Source: CADEEN01 sp963706685
Lineage (GTDB): Bacteria > Pseudomonadota > Gammaproteobacteria > Burkholderiales > Burkholderiaceae_C
Length of the DNA: 64,000 bases
Direction: 5' to 3'
Assembly: GCA_963706685.1 (NCBI GenBank)
Contig: CAVPMY010000010.1
Span: 144,299-208,298, forward strand
The position numbers and the translations under genes were made by a program. Positions 38,565 to 48,473 of the stretch are shown here, one piece after another (positions within the stretch are counted from its first letter, which is position 1; every line of letters starts with the position of its first letter). The notes beneath the pieces were generated by a model. That model was given only the letters and a program-made list of their open reading frames with translations. It was not told where the DNA came from and did no database searches.

Positions 38565-39269
38565 ATGGCCAATGGCAACGAAGCAACATCGACGATCGCC
38601 GCCGCACCGGCTGTGCGCGTCATGCTCGGATCATGGGACGAGTTGTCGGCGCAAGCGAGCGCGCAATCGACCGCCTTGTCGCGCGACGCGGTGACGGCGG
38701 GCTTGCGCCTGCTCGAGCAAGGGGCCTCGCAGGCTGCCGAATGGATGGTCGCGCTGGGTCAGAACACCCGGCGCCTGGGCGAACTCGCGCAGTTGACCGA
38801 GCGCCGCCTCGGCGGCGCGGCCGACGCGGCGGGGGTCTGGAACCTCGAACTCGAGCTGATCGGCGAGACCGTGCAGATGGCGGCGACGTCCGGGCAGGAC
38901 GCCTGGCTGGCCCTGGCACGCACACAGGCCGAGTTGATGCAGTCCGCGCTGGCCCAGGGCGAGCAGACCTTCGAGCGGCTGGTGCACGCCGCCAACGGTG
39001 CGTCGCTCAGCGCCAAGGAACCCGTCGCCGTGCCTGTGCCTGTGCATGCCCCCGATCAGCCGATCGTGCCCTTCGTGCCGATGGCCCGCTGGCCGATGCA
39101 ATGGCCGGCGCTGGCCGAGACCATGACCGAAGGTGCGCAGGCGATGTTCGACGCCATGGCCGCCGCCAGCGCCAGCGCGCTGCAGACCCCGGCCGAGGCC
39201 ACGCCGGTAGCCGCATCGCCGCCCAAGCGCCGTGCGCGGACTGCGGCGCGCAAGCGCAAACGCGTCTAG
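38565..39269 (+). CDS. Phasin-like granule-associated protein
   Basis: A 234-residue, mostly alpha-helical, amphipathic protein (QSTALSRDAVTAGLRLLEQG, QTRAELMQ-type helices) without signal peptide. It resembles phasins that coat polyhydroxyalkanoate granules. A proline/valine-rich hinge (PVAVPVPVHAPDQPIVPFVP) leads to a C-terminal Ala/Pro stretch ending KRRARTAARKRKRV, a basic tail as in granule proteins that also bind the nucleoid (PhaF, PhaM). AAAGGAG lies just before ATG 38565. No PHA synthase is in the window. Family assignment is by pattern, not by motif, so confidence is moderate. Confidence 0.65.
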   Translation: MANGNEATSTIAAAPAVRVMLGSWDELSAQASAQSTALSRDAVTAGLRLLEQGASQAAEWMVALGQNTRRLGELAQLTERRLGGAADAAGVWNLELELIGETVQMAATSGQDAWLALARTQAELMQSALAQGEQTFERLVHAANGASLSAKEPVAVPVPVHAPDQPIVPFVPMARWPMQWPALAETMTEGAQAMFDAMAAASASALQTPAEATPVAASPPKRRARTAARKRKRV

Positions 39270-39275
39270 GGCCTG

Positions 39276-40088
39276 TCATCCGGGGCCGGCGCTCGTCGGC
39301 GCGCCCTCACCCTGACCCGCGGCCCGGGACCCGCTCGCCAGGCGGTCCAGCACCGAGGCGATCAGGTCGATCGGCATCGGAAAGACGATCGTCGAACTCT
39401 TCTCGCCGGCGATCGCCGTCAGCGTCTGCAGATAGCGCAACTGCATCGCCTGCGGCGCCTGGGCCAGCTTGTGCGCGGCTTCCAGCAGCTTGTCCGAAGC
39501 CTGCAGTTCGCCCTCGGCGTGGATCACCTTGGCGCGGCGCTCGCGCTCGGCCTCGGCCTGCCGGGCGATGGCGCGGACCATGGTTTCGTTGAGATCGACA
39601 TGCTTGATCTCGACGTTGGTGACCTTGATGCCCCAGGTGTCGGTCTGCACATCGAGCACCTGCTGCAGGTCCCTGTTGATGCTCTCGCGTTCGGCCAGCA
39701 GGTGGTCGAGCTCGTGTTTGCCGAGCGTGGCGCGCAAGCGTGGTCTGGGCCAGCTGCGACGTCGCCATCATGAAGTCTTCGACCTGGATGATGGCCAGCT
39801 GCGGGTCGAGGACGCGGAAGTAGACCACCGCGTTGACCTTGACCGAGACGTTGTCGCGCGTGATCACGTCCTGCGACGGCACGTCCATGACGACGGTGCG
39901 CAGATCGACGCGCACCATCTGCTGGATGCCGGGAATGAGGATGATCAAGCCCGGGCCCTTGACCTTCCAGAAGCGGCCGAGCTGGAAGACCACGCCGCGC
40001 TCGTACTCGCGCAGGATGCGTATCGACGCCACTACCAGCAGGATCAGCAGGATGGGGATGACGCTGTAGCCGATGTCCCAGTTAACAT
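39276..40088 (-). CDS. Slipin (stomatin-like SPFH protein), frameshifted
   Basis: An SPFH/band 7 membrane-scaffold protein of about 270 residues. A single N-terminal membrane helix (IPILLILLVVASIRI) precedes the prohibitin-type domain: EYERGVVFQLGRFWKVKGPG, DVITRDNVSVKVNAVVYFRV, LLAERESINRDLQQVLD and IARQAEAERERRAKVIHAEG. One extra base near 39741 breaks the frame. The start is also disturbed: GGAGA is followed by ATG at 40088, but the expected MNWDIGY is reached only if the two bases after ATG are dropped. As given, the protein reads on from NfeD. Slipins are commonly encoded with NfeD-type proteases, as here. Confidence 0.85.
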
Positions 40089-40115
40089 GATGACGCTCTC
40101 CTGTGAGTGAGCAGC

Positions 40116-41553
40116 TCAGGCGCGTGGCCTCGGGTTCCACCTGCAGCACCAGCGCCTCACGGCCGGTGACGCGCACACGCTGGCCGGCGCGCAGCGGCAG
40201 TGTCGATCGCACACGCCAGCGCTCGCTGTGCACGCGAATCCAGGTCTCCTGCGGCGTGGCCTCGATGACTTCGCCGACGGCGCCGAGCAACTGCTCGGCA
40301 CCGCTGACCACCGGTCGGCGGCGCGCCTTGAGCGCCATTCGCAGCACGACGACGACGAACAGCAGGTTGACCACGGCCACGCTGACGATGAGTCCGATCG
40401 GGATGCCGAAGCCGGGCGTGTCGGTATCGATCAGCATCACCGAACCGACGACAAAAGCCACCACGCCACCAATGCCCAGGGCGCCGAAGCTCGGCAGCAG
40501 GGCCTCGGCCACCATCAGCACGAAGCCGAGCACGATCAGGGCCACGCCGGCATAGCTGACCGGCAGCATCTGCAGCGCGAACATGCCCAGCAGCAGCGCG
40601 ATCGAACCGGCCACGCCGGGCACGCCGAAACCCGGTGTCGTCAGCTCGAAGTAGATGCCGTAGATGCCCAGCAGCAGCAGCAGGTAGGCCACCGTCGGCT
40701 CGGTGAGGATGCCCAGCAGGTTGGTCCGCCAGTCGGGCTCGATGGCCGCCGTGACGGCGCTGCGGCTGTTGACGACATGCTGAGTGCCGTCGCTCATCTG
40801 CACCGAGCGGCCATCGGCCTGCTGCAGCAATGCCGGCAGGTCGGCGGCGATGAAATCGACCACCTGCATGCGCTGCGCCTCGGCGGCCGACAGGCTGGCA
40901 CCGTCGCGCACCGCACGCTCGGCCCAATCGACATTGCGCCCGCGCATCTGCGCCAGCGAGCGCAGGTAGGCGGCCGAGTCGTTGACGATCTTGCGCCGCA
41001 TCGCATCGCTGCTGCTGTCGGCAGCGCCCGTGCCGTCGCCCGGCGCGCTGGCGGCGCTCTGCGATGCGGCGGACGCCGGCGGCGTGGGCGCGGACACAGG
41101 CTGCGGCTGCGTGCCGGGCACGCCGCCGATCTGCACCGGCGTTGCCGCGCCCAGGTTGGTGCCCGGCGCCATTGCCGCGACATGGCTGGCATAGACGATG
41201 TAGGCCCCGGCGCTGGCCGCACGCGCGCCGCCGGGCGCGACCCAGGCAGCCACCGGCACCGCAGAGGCCAGGATGTCCTTGACGATCTGGCGCGTCGAGC
41301 TGTCCAATCCGCCGGGCGTATCGATCTGCAGGACCACCATCGGTGCGCGCGTGCGCGCCGCCTGGTGCAGGCCGCGTGCGATGTAGTCGGCCGTTGCCGG
41401 TCCGATCGCGCCGGTGACACGCAGCACAGGTACGATCGCGGGCCCTGCCGACGCAGGCGCCGAGGCGGCAGGCGCCGAGGCACGATCCTGGGCGAGCGCG
41501 AGCGTTCCGGCCATCATGACGGCCATCCACAGGCCAACAAGCGCGGGTCTCAC
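40116..41553 (-). CDS. nfeD: NfeD-type membrane serine protease (long form)
   Basis: A protein of about 478 residues with a signal peptide (GLWMAVMMAGTLALA). The ClpP-class protease domain has VVLQIDTPGGLDSS, the catalytic serine in ASAGAYIVYAS and MAPGTNLGAATPV. An Ala/Ser/Pro-rich insertion follows (about residues 150-185). Next come four to five TM helices and a C-terminal OB-fold domain (EQLLGAVGEVIEATPQETWI). It clips the stomatin partner encoded downstream. GTG start at 41553. The expected TGA at 40116 is reached only if one base near 40128 is removed; otherwise the frame continues into slipin. A Crp/Fnr-type box lies 86 bases upstream. Confidence 0.88.
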
Positions 41554-41638
41554 GTTCGAGATTTCCTTGCGGCATCACTGCCGCGAAGCAGAACAAGCCA
41601 CGGCACAAACGATGGTCGTCCACTCCTGTTCACCGCGA

Positions 41639-41652
41639 TTGATACACCTCAA
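41639..41652. promoter_or_regulatory. Crp/Fnr-type box, TTGATACACCTCAA
   Basis: One mismatch from TTGAT-N4-ATCAA. It sits in the 250-base gap between nfeD (41553, minus) and the PAP2 phosphatase (41804, plus), so it could serve either. Confidence 0.55.
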
Positions 41653-41684
41653 TTCGACACGCCGCAAGTCGGCGATCGCGCGAC

Positions 41685-41807
41685 GTGCCTGAATCGACAC
41701 GCGCCGCGCTCGCCTTCGTCTGGCTGCACACGGTTGACGACGCCTTGCGTGCCGCGCTCGGTGACACCGCCCACCGGGTTCGCGGCGCCGGATTCGAGTT
41801 GCTGTGA
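41685..41807 (+). CDS. Possible small 40-residue protein upstream of PAP2
   Basis: An open frame from GTG 41685 that ends TGA at 41805 and overlaps the PAP2 start by four bases (GTGA). The peptide (VPESTRAALAFVWLHTVDDA and onward to GAGFELL) has normal codon-position GC bias and could be a helix. The coupling with PAP2 is the main support. It may equally be the 3' end of a lost gene or a leader frame. Confidence 0.3.
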   Translation: MPESTRAALAFVWLHTVDDALRAALGDTAHRVRGAGFELL

Positions 41808-42454
41808 GCCACGCGCCCCGCGGCGTGCAGGCACCGGCGCTGGCAGTCATCGCCGCGCTGGTCGCATTTGTCGTGGTGGCGTGGGCAGTCTTCGGCCATC
41901 CTGGGCTGGCGGCCTGGGACCGCGATCTGGCGGCGGCGATTCAGGCCCATTCGCCACCCGCACTGACAACCTTGCTGCGCGTCGTCTCGGATGGGCACCG
42001 TCCGCGCATCATTGTCGGCATGACCGCCGCCGTCGCGCTCGTGCTGCTGTGGCGGCGCGATCGCAGCGGGCTGCTGATGCTGCTGGCAACCGTCGGTGGC
42101 GGCGCCGCGCTCAACCACCTGCTCAAGCACAGCTTCGCGCGGTTGCGGCCGGGCCACGACGCTGCCTGGGCCGCGGCTACCGATTTCAGCTTTCCAAGCG
42201 GCCATGTCGCCAACAGCACGCTGCTCTATGGCGCCGTCGCGGCGCTGCTGATCATCGGCTCGCGCTCGAACGCGCTCAGGATCGCGGCCGTGTCGGGCGC
42301 GGTGTCGATGGTGCTGCTGGTGTCAGCGAGCCGGCTCGTCCTCGGCGCGCATTACCCGAGCGACGTGCTGGCCGGCGCCCTCGTCGGCGGCGGCTGGCTG
42401 ATGCTGTGCCTGATCGGCCTGCAGTACGCGCGCGATCGACATGGCCCGGCCTGA
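41804..42454 (+). CDS. PAP2-family membrane phosphatase
   Basis: A 216-residue integral membrane lipid phosphatase. The tripartite phosphatase signature is complete: KHSFARLRPG, FSFPSGHVANS and SRLVLGAHYPSDVLAG. Six TM helices are visible. Likely substrates are phosphatidic acid, phosphatidylglycerol phosphate or undecaprenyl pyrophosphate, with the active site facing the periplasm. The GTG at 41804 is the only reasonable start. A Crp/Fnr-type box lies about 150 bases upstream. With the CarS-like enzyme and the PlsC fusion it completes a set of lipid head-group and acyl enzymes. Confidence 0.92.
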   Translation: MSHAPRGVQAPALAVIAALVAFVVVAWAVFGHPGLAAWDRDLAAAIQAHSPPALTTLLRVVSDGHRPRIIVGMTAAVALVLLWRRDRSGLLMLLATVGGGAALNHLLKHSFARLRPGHDAAWAAATDFSFPSGHVANSTLLYGAVAALLIIGSRSNALRIAAVSGAVSMVLLVSASRLVLGAHYPSDVLAGALVGGGWLMLCLIGLQYARDRHGPA

Positions 42455-42499
42455 TGAGGCCAGCGGCCGGCTTGCACCGCTGGCTCGCCGCGGTAGCGA

Positions 42500-43511
42500 T
42501 CAGTCTTGCAGCATCTCGAGCCGGCCTCGTCGATCGGCCAAGGTCTTGGCGAGCAGCGCCGTCGCCGCGTAGATGGCGTCGATCGTCGGCGTCGGCGTGT
42601 CGGTGATGCGCGCCAGCTCGACGACACTGCCGACCAGCGCCTCCAACTCGAGCGCGCGGCCGTGCTCCACGTCCTGCAGCATCGAGGTCTTGTGCGCGCC
42701 CACGGCCTCGGCGCCGGCGATGCGCTGCTCCAGCGAGACCTTGAATTCGACGCCGAGCTTTTCGCCCACCGACCGGGCCTCGCCCATCATCCGCGCCGCG
42801 AGCTCGCGGCTGAGCGGGAAGCGGCAGATATCTTCCAGCGTCGCGTGCGTCAGCGCGCTGATCGGGTTGAAGCTCAGGTTGCCCCACAGCTTGACCCAGA
42901 TCTCGCTGCGGATGTCGCGCGACACCGGCGCCTTGAAGCCCGCCGCCATCAGCGACTTGCTCGAGCGCCTCGATGCGCGGCGTGCGCTGGCCGTCGAGTT
43001 CGCCGAGCGTGAAGCGGTTGCCCTCGACGAGCCGCACCACCCCCGGCTCGACCAGTTCGGCCGCGGGATAGACGATGCTGCCGATGAGGCGTTCGACCTC
43101 GATGCCCGCGGCCAGCGTGCCGTCGGGGTCGACGCTGGCCAGCGCGCGGCCGTCGCAATGGCCCGCCGAGCCGCTGGAAGTACCACCAGGGCACGCCGTT
43201 GATCATCGTCACGACCATCGTCTCGGCGCCGAACAGCGCACGCAGGCCCGGCAGCAGGTCGCGCACCTGGTGCGCCTTGGTGGTCAGCAGCACCACGTCC
43301 TGCGGGCCCGGCCTCGGCCGGGTCCTGCACTGCGCGCACGTTGCTCGCGTGCTGCGTGCTGCCGTCGGGCAGCAGCAGCCGGAAGCCCTGCGAGTTGATC
43401 GCGGCCAGGTTCTTGTTGCGGGCGATGAAGCGTCACCTGCTCGCCGGCCAGGGCCAGCCTGGCGCCGAGGTAGCCGCCGATGGCGCCGGCGCCGACGATG
43501 GCGTACTTCAT
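42500..43511 (-). CDS. 2-dehydropantoate 2-reductase (ketopantoate reductase) family, frameshifted
   Basis: An NADPH-dependent reductase of the ApbA/PanE family, which makes pantoate for coenzyme A. The Rossmann motif is YAIVGAGAIGGYLGARLALA; later blocks are DVVLLTTKAHQVRDLLPGL, VTMINGVPWWYF, EIWVKLWGNLSFNPISALTH and a C-terminal helical domain ending RRGRLEMLQD. The frame breaks near 43430, 43312, 43167 and 42961, each repaired by removing one base, giving about 335 residues. ATG at 43511 follows the acyl-CoA ligase on the same strand almost without gap. The family also includes oxidoreductases with other substrates, so PanE is not assured. Confidence 0.82.
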
Positions 43512-43516
43512 GCATC

Positions 43517-45057
43517 CTAGAACTCGCCCGGACACGTAGGAGCCGAAGCCCAGGCCGATGCGCTGCGCCAGGCCGATGCGCTGCAGCTTGCCGGTGGCGC
43601 CCTTGGGCAGTTCGTCGACGAACAGGATCTTCTTCGGCACCTTGTAGCCGGCGACGCGCTGGGCGACGAACTGCTGCAGCTCGCGCTCGTCGCATTCGTG
43701 GCCCTCGTGCAGCACCACCATCGCCGCCACCTCCTCGCCGAGCCGCTTGTGCGGCGCACCGAACACCACCACCTGCGCCACCGAGACATGGTCGAGCAGG
43801 ATCTCGTCGATCTCGCGCGGGCTGACCTTCTCGCCGCCGCGGTTGATGATCTCCTTGAGCCGGCCGGTGATGCTCAGGTAGCCCTCGGCGTCCATCACGC
43901 CCTGGTCGCCGGTGCGAAACCAGCCGTCGACGAAGGCCTCGTCATTGGCTTTCGGGTTGTTCTCGTAGCCCGCCGTGACACTGGGCCCGCGGATCACGAC
44001 CTCGCCGACTTCGCCGGCGCCCAGCAAGGCGCCGTCCTCACCGCGGATGGCGATCTCGGGGCCGGCCGCGCGCCCCACCGAGCCGCGGCTTGCGCGGCAG
44101 CGGCGGCAGCGGGTTCGACGCCATCTGGTGCGCCGACTCGGTCATGCCGTAGGACTCGATCAACGGCGCCTTGAACATCGTCTCGAGCTGCTCGATCAGC
44201 TGCGGCGGCATCGCCGACGACGACGAACGCACGAAGCGCAGCGGGTGGCGCGCCAGCACCTCGGCGTTGTGCTTGCCGCGGCTGGCGATCGCCAGGTGCA
44301 TCGTCGGCACCGCCGTGTACCAGGTCGGGTGCGCCTCGTCCATCCACTTGAAGAAGCGCAGCGCGTTGAAACCCGGCGTGCAGAACACCTGCGAGCCCGC
44401 CGACAGCGGCGCCAGCACGCCGGCGAGCAGGCCGTGGATGTGGAACAGCGGCATGATGTTCAAGCCGACGTCGCGCGCCGTGAACTGCAGCGTGGCCGCG
44501 ATGTTGGCCGCCGATGCGCAGAGATTGGCACCTGACAGCGGCACCCGCTTGGGCCGCGAGGTCGTGCCCGAGGTGTGCAGCACCATCGCCACGTCCGTCG
44601 GCCTGCGCCGGGCCGCCGTGGGCGCAGGGCGCTGTCGGCGTCGTCGCCCAGGCTGAAGCTGGCCAGCCGGGGCACCATCGGCCACCGCCAGCTCGATGAC
44701 CTGCACACCCAGCTTGCGCGCCGCCGCCACCGCCGGCGAGGTGCTGCCGTGCTCGACGATCAGCGCCTTGGCCTGCAGGTCGTCGAGGTAGAACTCGAAC
44801 TCGTCGGCGCGGTACGCCGGGTTCAGCGGCGCACTGGCGGCAGCGCTGGCACAGGCCAGGAAGCAGGTGGCCATCACGGGGCCGTTGGGCAGCACGATGG
44901 CGACCCGGTCGTTGCGGCCGATGCCGGCCGCGTTGAGCGCCGCGGTGGTCTCGGCGACCAGGGCGCGCAGGCCGCGGTAGTCGAGCGCCGGACGGCCCGG
45001 CGCCGCAATCGCAATGGCGTCATCGGCGCCGGCTTGCAGGAGATCGTGGAGTGTCAT
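43517..45057 (-). CDS. Acyl-CoA synthetase (oxalate/AAE3-like AMP-dependent ligase), frameshifted
   Basis: An adenylate-forming CoA ligase of about 510 residues. Motifs: MVLHTSGTTSRPKRVPLSGA (phosphate loop), LNIMPLFHIHGLLAGVLAPL, ESYGMTESAHQMASNPLPP, GWFRTGDQGVMDAEGYLSIT, GRLKEIINRGGEKVSPREID and the catalytic lysine in LPKGATGKLQRI. The PLFHIHGL and MTESAHQM blocks are most like the oxalyl-CoA synthetase/AAE3 group. Frame breaks lie near 44085, 44597, 44622 and 44670, and probably near 43540, after which the stop would be TAG at 43517. All fit single extra bases. ATG at 45057 is divergent from aceK. Substrate not certain. Confidence 0.83.
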
Positions 45058-45200
45058 GGTTGAATCACTGGATGGACGCCGAAGCGCTGCAAAGCGGCTG
45101 CAGGCGGGTGGTTTCGTCAGAAGCCCGTCGAGCACGATTCTTACCCATTCCGGGGCGGCGGCTTCACGTGACGAGATTCGAGGGATTCGGGGATTCGCGC

Positions 45201-46969
45201 ATGCTTGACCTGCCAGCCACCGACAACACGCCCGCCTTCAAGATCGCCCGGGCACTGCTGGACGGTTTCGAGCGCCATTACCGGCTGTTCAGCGAAACCA
45301 ACCGGGCGGCCAAGCAGCGCTTCGAGCGCGCCGACTGGCATGGCCAGCAGCGGGCCATGCGCGAGCGCATCGAGTACTACGACCAGCGCGTGCATGAAAC
45401 CAGGACCCGGTTGCTGACCGAGTTCGCTGCCGACACGCTGCCGATGTCGGTCTGGCAGCAGGTCAAGCTGCTCTACATCGGGTTGCTGGTCGACCATCGG
45501 CAGCCGGAACTGGCCGAGACCTTCTTCAACTCGGTGACCACCAAGATCCTGCACCGCAGCTACTTCCACAACAGCTTCATCTTCGTCCGGCCGGCGGTTT
45601 CGACCTCCTACATCGAGCTCGACGAGGCCGTGGGCCCGACCACCTACCGCGTCTACTACCCGACGCTCGACAACTGGCGCGATACCTGGGTCAAGCTGGT
45701 CAATGATTTCGATCTGCAGGTGCCCTTCGAGGACCTGCAGCGCGACGCCGACGACGTGGTGGCCGAACTGCAGCGCCGCCTGGGGGCGTTCCAGCCCAAT
45801 GCCAATTTCCAGATCCAGGTGCTGTCGAACCTGTTCTTCCGCAACAAGGGCGCCTACGTGGTCGGCAAGATCATCAACGGCGGCCAGCAGACGCCGATTG
45901 CCTTGCCGCTGCTGCACACGGCCGGCGGCAAGCTCGCCATCGACACCGTGCTGCACACCGAGGACGACATGGTGATGCTGTTCAGCTATGCGCGCGCCTA
46001 TTTCCTCGTCGACATGCCGGTGCCCAGCGCCTACGTGCTGTTCCTGCGCACCTTGATGCCCCGCAAGCCGCGCGCCGAGATCTACAGCGCCGTCGGCCTG
46101 CACAAGCAGGGCAAGAACAGCTTCTACCGCGACCTGCTGGTGCACCTGCGCCACAGCAGCGACCGCTTCCGCATCGCGCCGGGCGTCAAGGGCATGGTGA
46201 TGCTGGTCTTCGACCTGCCGTCCTTCCCCTATGTCTTCAAGCTGATCAAGGACCATTACCCGGCCGCAGAAGCAGACGACGCGCGAGCAGATCAAGGGCA
46301 AGTACCTGCTGGTCAAGCGCCACGACCGCGTCGGCCGCATGGCCGATACGCTGGAATACAGCAAGGTGGCCCTGCCGCTGGCGCGCTTCGAGCCCGAACT
46401 GATCGACGAGATGCACGAGTTCTGCTCGAGCCTGCTGGAGATCACCGGCGGCAGCGGCGCGCAGGAGATCATCATCGAACACGCCTACATCGAGCGCCGG
46501 ATGATCCCGCTGAACCTGTTCCTGAAGGACGCGTCGGCGGCCGGGGATAGCGAGGCGATCGAGCGCGTCACGATCGAATACGGCAACGCCATCAAGGATC
46601 TGGTGGCGGCCAACATCTTCCCCGGCGACATGTTGTGGAAGAACTTCGGCCTGACGCGCCAGGGCAAGGTGGTGTTCTACGACTACGACGAGATCGAGTA
46701 CCTCAGCGACTGCAACTTCCGGCATGTGCCGCCGCCGCAGGACGGCGACGCACCCGGGCCGGGCAAGGTCTGGTTCGACGTCGGCGCAAAGGACGTCTTT
46801 CCCGAGACCTTCGGCCGCTTCCTGCTCGGCAATGCGAAGGTTCGCCAGGCTTTCCTGAAACACCACGCCGAGCTGCTGGACCCCGACTACTGGGACCGCC
46901 ACAAGCAGCGCATCCTGGCCGGCGCCATGCTCGACGTGTTCCCCTACGAGCCGCAGCGCCGCTTCGTGA
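45201..46969 (+). CDS. aceK: Isocitrate dehydrogenase kinase/phosphatase, frameshifted
   Basis: AceK phosphorylates and dephosphorylates isocitrate dehydrogenase, steering carbon to the glyoxylate shunt during growth on acetate. The length (about 590 residues) is normal. Diagnostic blocks include RNKGAYVVGKIINGG, GLHKQGKNSFYRDLLVHLRH, GVKGMVMLVFDLPSFPYVFK, KYLLVKRHDRVGRMADTLEY, WKNFGLTRQGKVVFYDYDEI and DVFPYEPQRRF. One extra base near 46272 breaks the frame. At the end the frame misses the TGA at 46967 unless one more base near 46966 is removed; otherwise it runs into the next gene until 47796. ATG at 45201. Its presence fits the acetyl-CoA synthetase and ppsA seen elsewhere. Confidence 0.93.
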
Positions 46970-47035
46970 ACCTGCGCCGGAGCGCAGCGCCGCAGCCGGC
47001 AACGGCTGTGCGGGCCGTGACCGGCGTGCCATCAT

Positions 47036-48199
47036 GTGCCCGTGAGTTGCAAACGCACCGCGATCAAGGCAGCCGCGCTGCTGGCGCTGCTCTGCGCCGT
47101 GGCGGCGCACGCCGAAACGCCGCCCGTCGATCCTTGGACCGACGCCGCATGGCAGGACGTCCTGTACAGCCTGGCCCCGGGCAAGGTGGCGCGCTTGCGA
47201 GCATCGCAGCAGCTTTTCGATATCAATGTCCATGCAAGCGCGGCCGACAGGCTGAGCACGCGCGACGTGCAGCTCGAATTCGAAATGCCGGACGGCCGTC
47301 TGTCGCGACTGGTGGTGAGCGTCGAGCGCCGCGGCGAGTCACCCAGCCGGCGCAGCTTGCGCTACGTCTACGAGGCCGGCCGCCTGCGCCGCATCGACGA
47401 AGATGGTCAGACCACGCCGGCCGTCGCGCGGCGCTACGACATCGCCGGCCGGCCCATCGAGCACACCGAGCGCACCGGGGCTGTCGTCGCCCGTACCAGC
47501 TGGCGCTACGATTCGGCCGGTCGAGTGCGCGAACGCAGTGTCGACAGCGGTACCGGCAGCCGCAGGCGAGAGACGCGGCGCTACCGCCGCGACGGAACGC
47601 TCGAGCGGCTGCAGGTCAAGAGCGGCTCGCTGTATGGCAAGAGCGTCGAGTTCGACGCTGGCGAGCGGCCTGTGCGCATCCAGGTCAACGACGTCCTCGA
47701 CCGCCACGAGACGACAGTGACCTACCCGAACCCGACCGAAGCGATTCACGTGACGACCGGTTTTGCCGTCTCGCGCGACGGCGCCGGACGCTATGAATAC
47801 ACCACACGCTACCGCGTCCGCACGCCGCAGGAGCTGCGAGGCGTCGAAGCGCCCGATCTGCCGACGATGCGCCGCCAGGATCGCGGCACGCTGCACAGCG
47901 AGGCGCAAACCGAGTACGACGCCAGCGGCCGCGTGGTCGTCGAACGCCAGCTCGATGGCGAAGGCAACGTCGTCTGCACGGCGCGCATCACCTACCACGC
48001 ATCGGGCCCACCGCTGGCGGTGCGCAACGAGCCTACACGGCCGAACACGCCGTGCGGGCTCCAGGGCGGCGAACTCGACAACGAGGTCCAGGCCGACGAG
48101 CACGGCAACTGGACCGAGCAACGCCTGTCGCTGCTGCTGCCTGACGGGCGGCGCCGGCTGATGTCGGTGCAGACGCGCCGCATCGAGTACGTGCCTTAG
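47036..48199 (+). CDS. Periplasmic YD-repeat-like protein
   Basis: A 387-residue protein with a signal peptide (AALLALLCAVAAHAETPP). The mature part has spaced YD-type repeats: RYVYEAGRLRRIDEDG, RRYDIAGRPIEHTE, WRYDSAGRVRERSVDSG and EYDASGRVVVERQLDGEGNV. These are the units of RHS/teneurin shells, but the large RHS core and a toxin C-terminus are missing, so it is a short stand-alone relative. GTG at 47036 or 47042 serves as start. The stop TAG at 48197 is part of the CTTAG duplication flanking element 2. It may be co-transcribed with aceK, whose end is only 66 bases upstream. Confidence 0.7.
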   Translation: MPVSCKRTAIKAAALLALLCAVAAHAETPPVDPWTDAAWQDVLYSLAPGKVARLRASQQLFDINVHASAADRLSTRDVQLEFEMPDGRLSRLVVSVERRGESPSRRSLRYVYEAGRLRRIDEDGQTTPAVARRYDIAGRPIEHTERTGAVVARTSWRYDSAGRVRERSVDSGTGSRRRETRRYRRDGTLERLQVKSGSLYGKSVEFDAGERPVRIQVNDVLDRHETTVTYPNPTEAIHVTTGFAVSRDGAGRYEYTTRYRVRTPQELRGVEAPDLPTMRRQDRGTLHSEAQTEYDASGRVVVERQLDGEGNVVCTARITYHASGPPLAVRNEPTRPNTPCGLQGGELDNEVQADEHGNWTEQRLSLLLPDGRRRLMSVQTRRIEYVP

Positions 48200-48358
48200 T
48201 ACCTCATTTCACAAGTACGCCCACGCAAGGAAATCGATGCATCTCGGGTCAGGGCAAGGCGCGAACCGCAGCGATACCTCGTGGTATCGCGAGGATTCGC
48301 AACGCGGCCATGGCCCGAAAGGCGCGATTTCATGTGGGCGTATTTGTGAAATGAGGTA
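48200..48358. mobile_element. MITE-like element 2, 159 bp, TSD CTTAG
   Basis: A non-coding element with 26-base terminal inverted repeats (48200-48225 and 48333-48358; two mismatches; the outer end reads TACCTCATTTCACAA). It is flanked by direct CTTAG repeats at 48195-48199 and 48359-48363. The left repeat contains the stop codon of the YD-repeat gene. The ends differ from those of the element at 11458, but size, target site, position at a stop codon and the internal 40-base hairpin are shared. No transposase gene is in the window. Confidence 0.8.
48261..48300. repeat. Conserved 40-base hairpin core of element 2
   Basis: The counterpart of 11518-11557: apical stem GCGATACC/GGTATCGC with loop TCGT, outer stem GCGAA/TTCGC, and the same unpaired bases between. 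Relative to element 1, three pairs are changed on both sides and the loop has drifted, as expected for a conserved structure. Confidence 0.75.
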
Positions 48359-48473
48359 CTTAGCAGCCTGCGCGAGTGACCTGTGTGGCTGACTGCTCGA
48401 CCATTCGTGTGGTGGCTCGGACGCAAGTGACCGCCGGGCGCCTCTTCCGGTGTGCCGAGCGGAGGGTCCGGCC

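Noticed and set aside
43284..44078. A fused acyl-CoA ligase-ketopantoate reductase protein
   Set aside because: The ATG of the reductase follows a TAG that is one base out of frame, in a region full of +1 errors. Two separate genes are more likely.
46339..47796. AceK with a 270-residue C-terminal extension
   Set aside because: The extension overlaps a gene with a signal peptide and YD repeats in another frame, and AceK homology ends at RRF beside a TGA one base out of frame.
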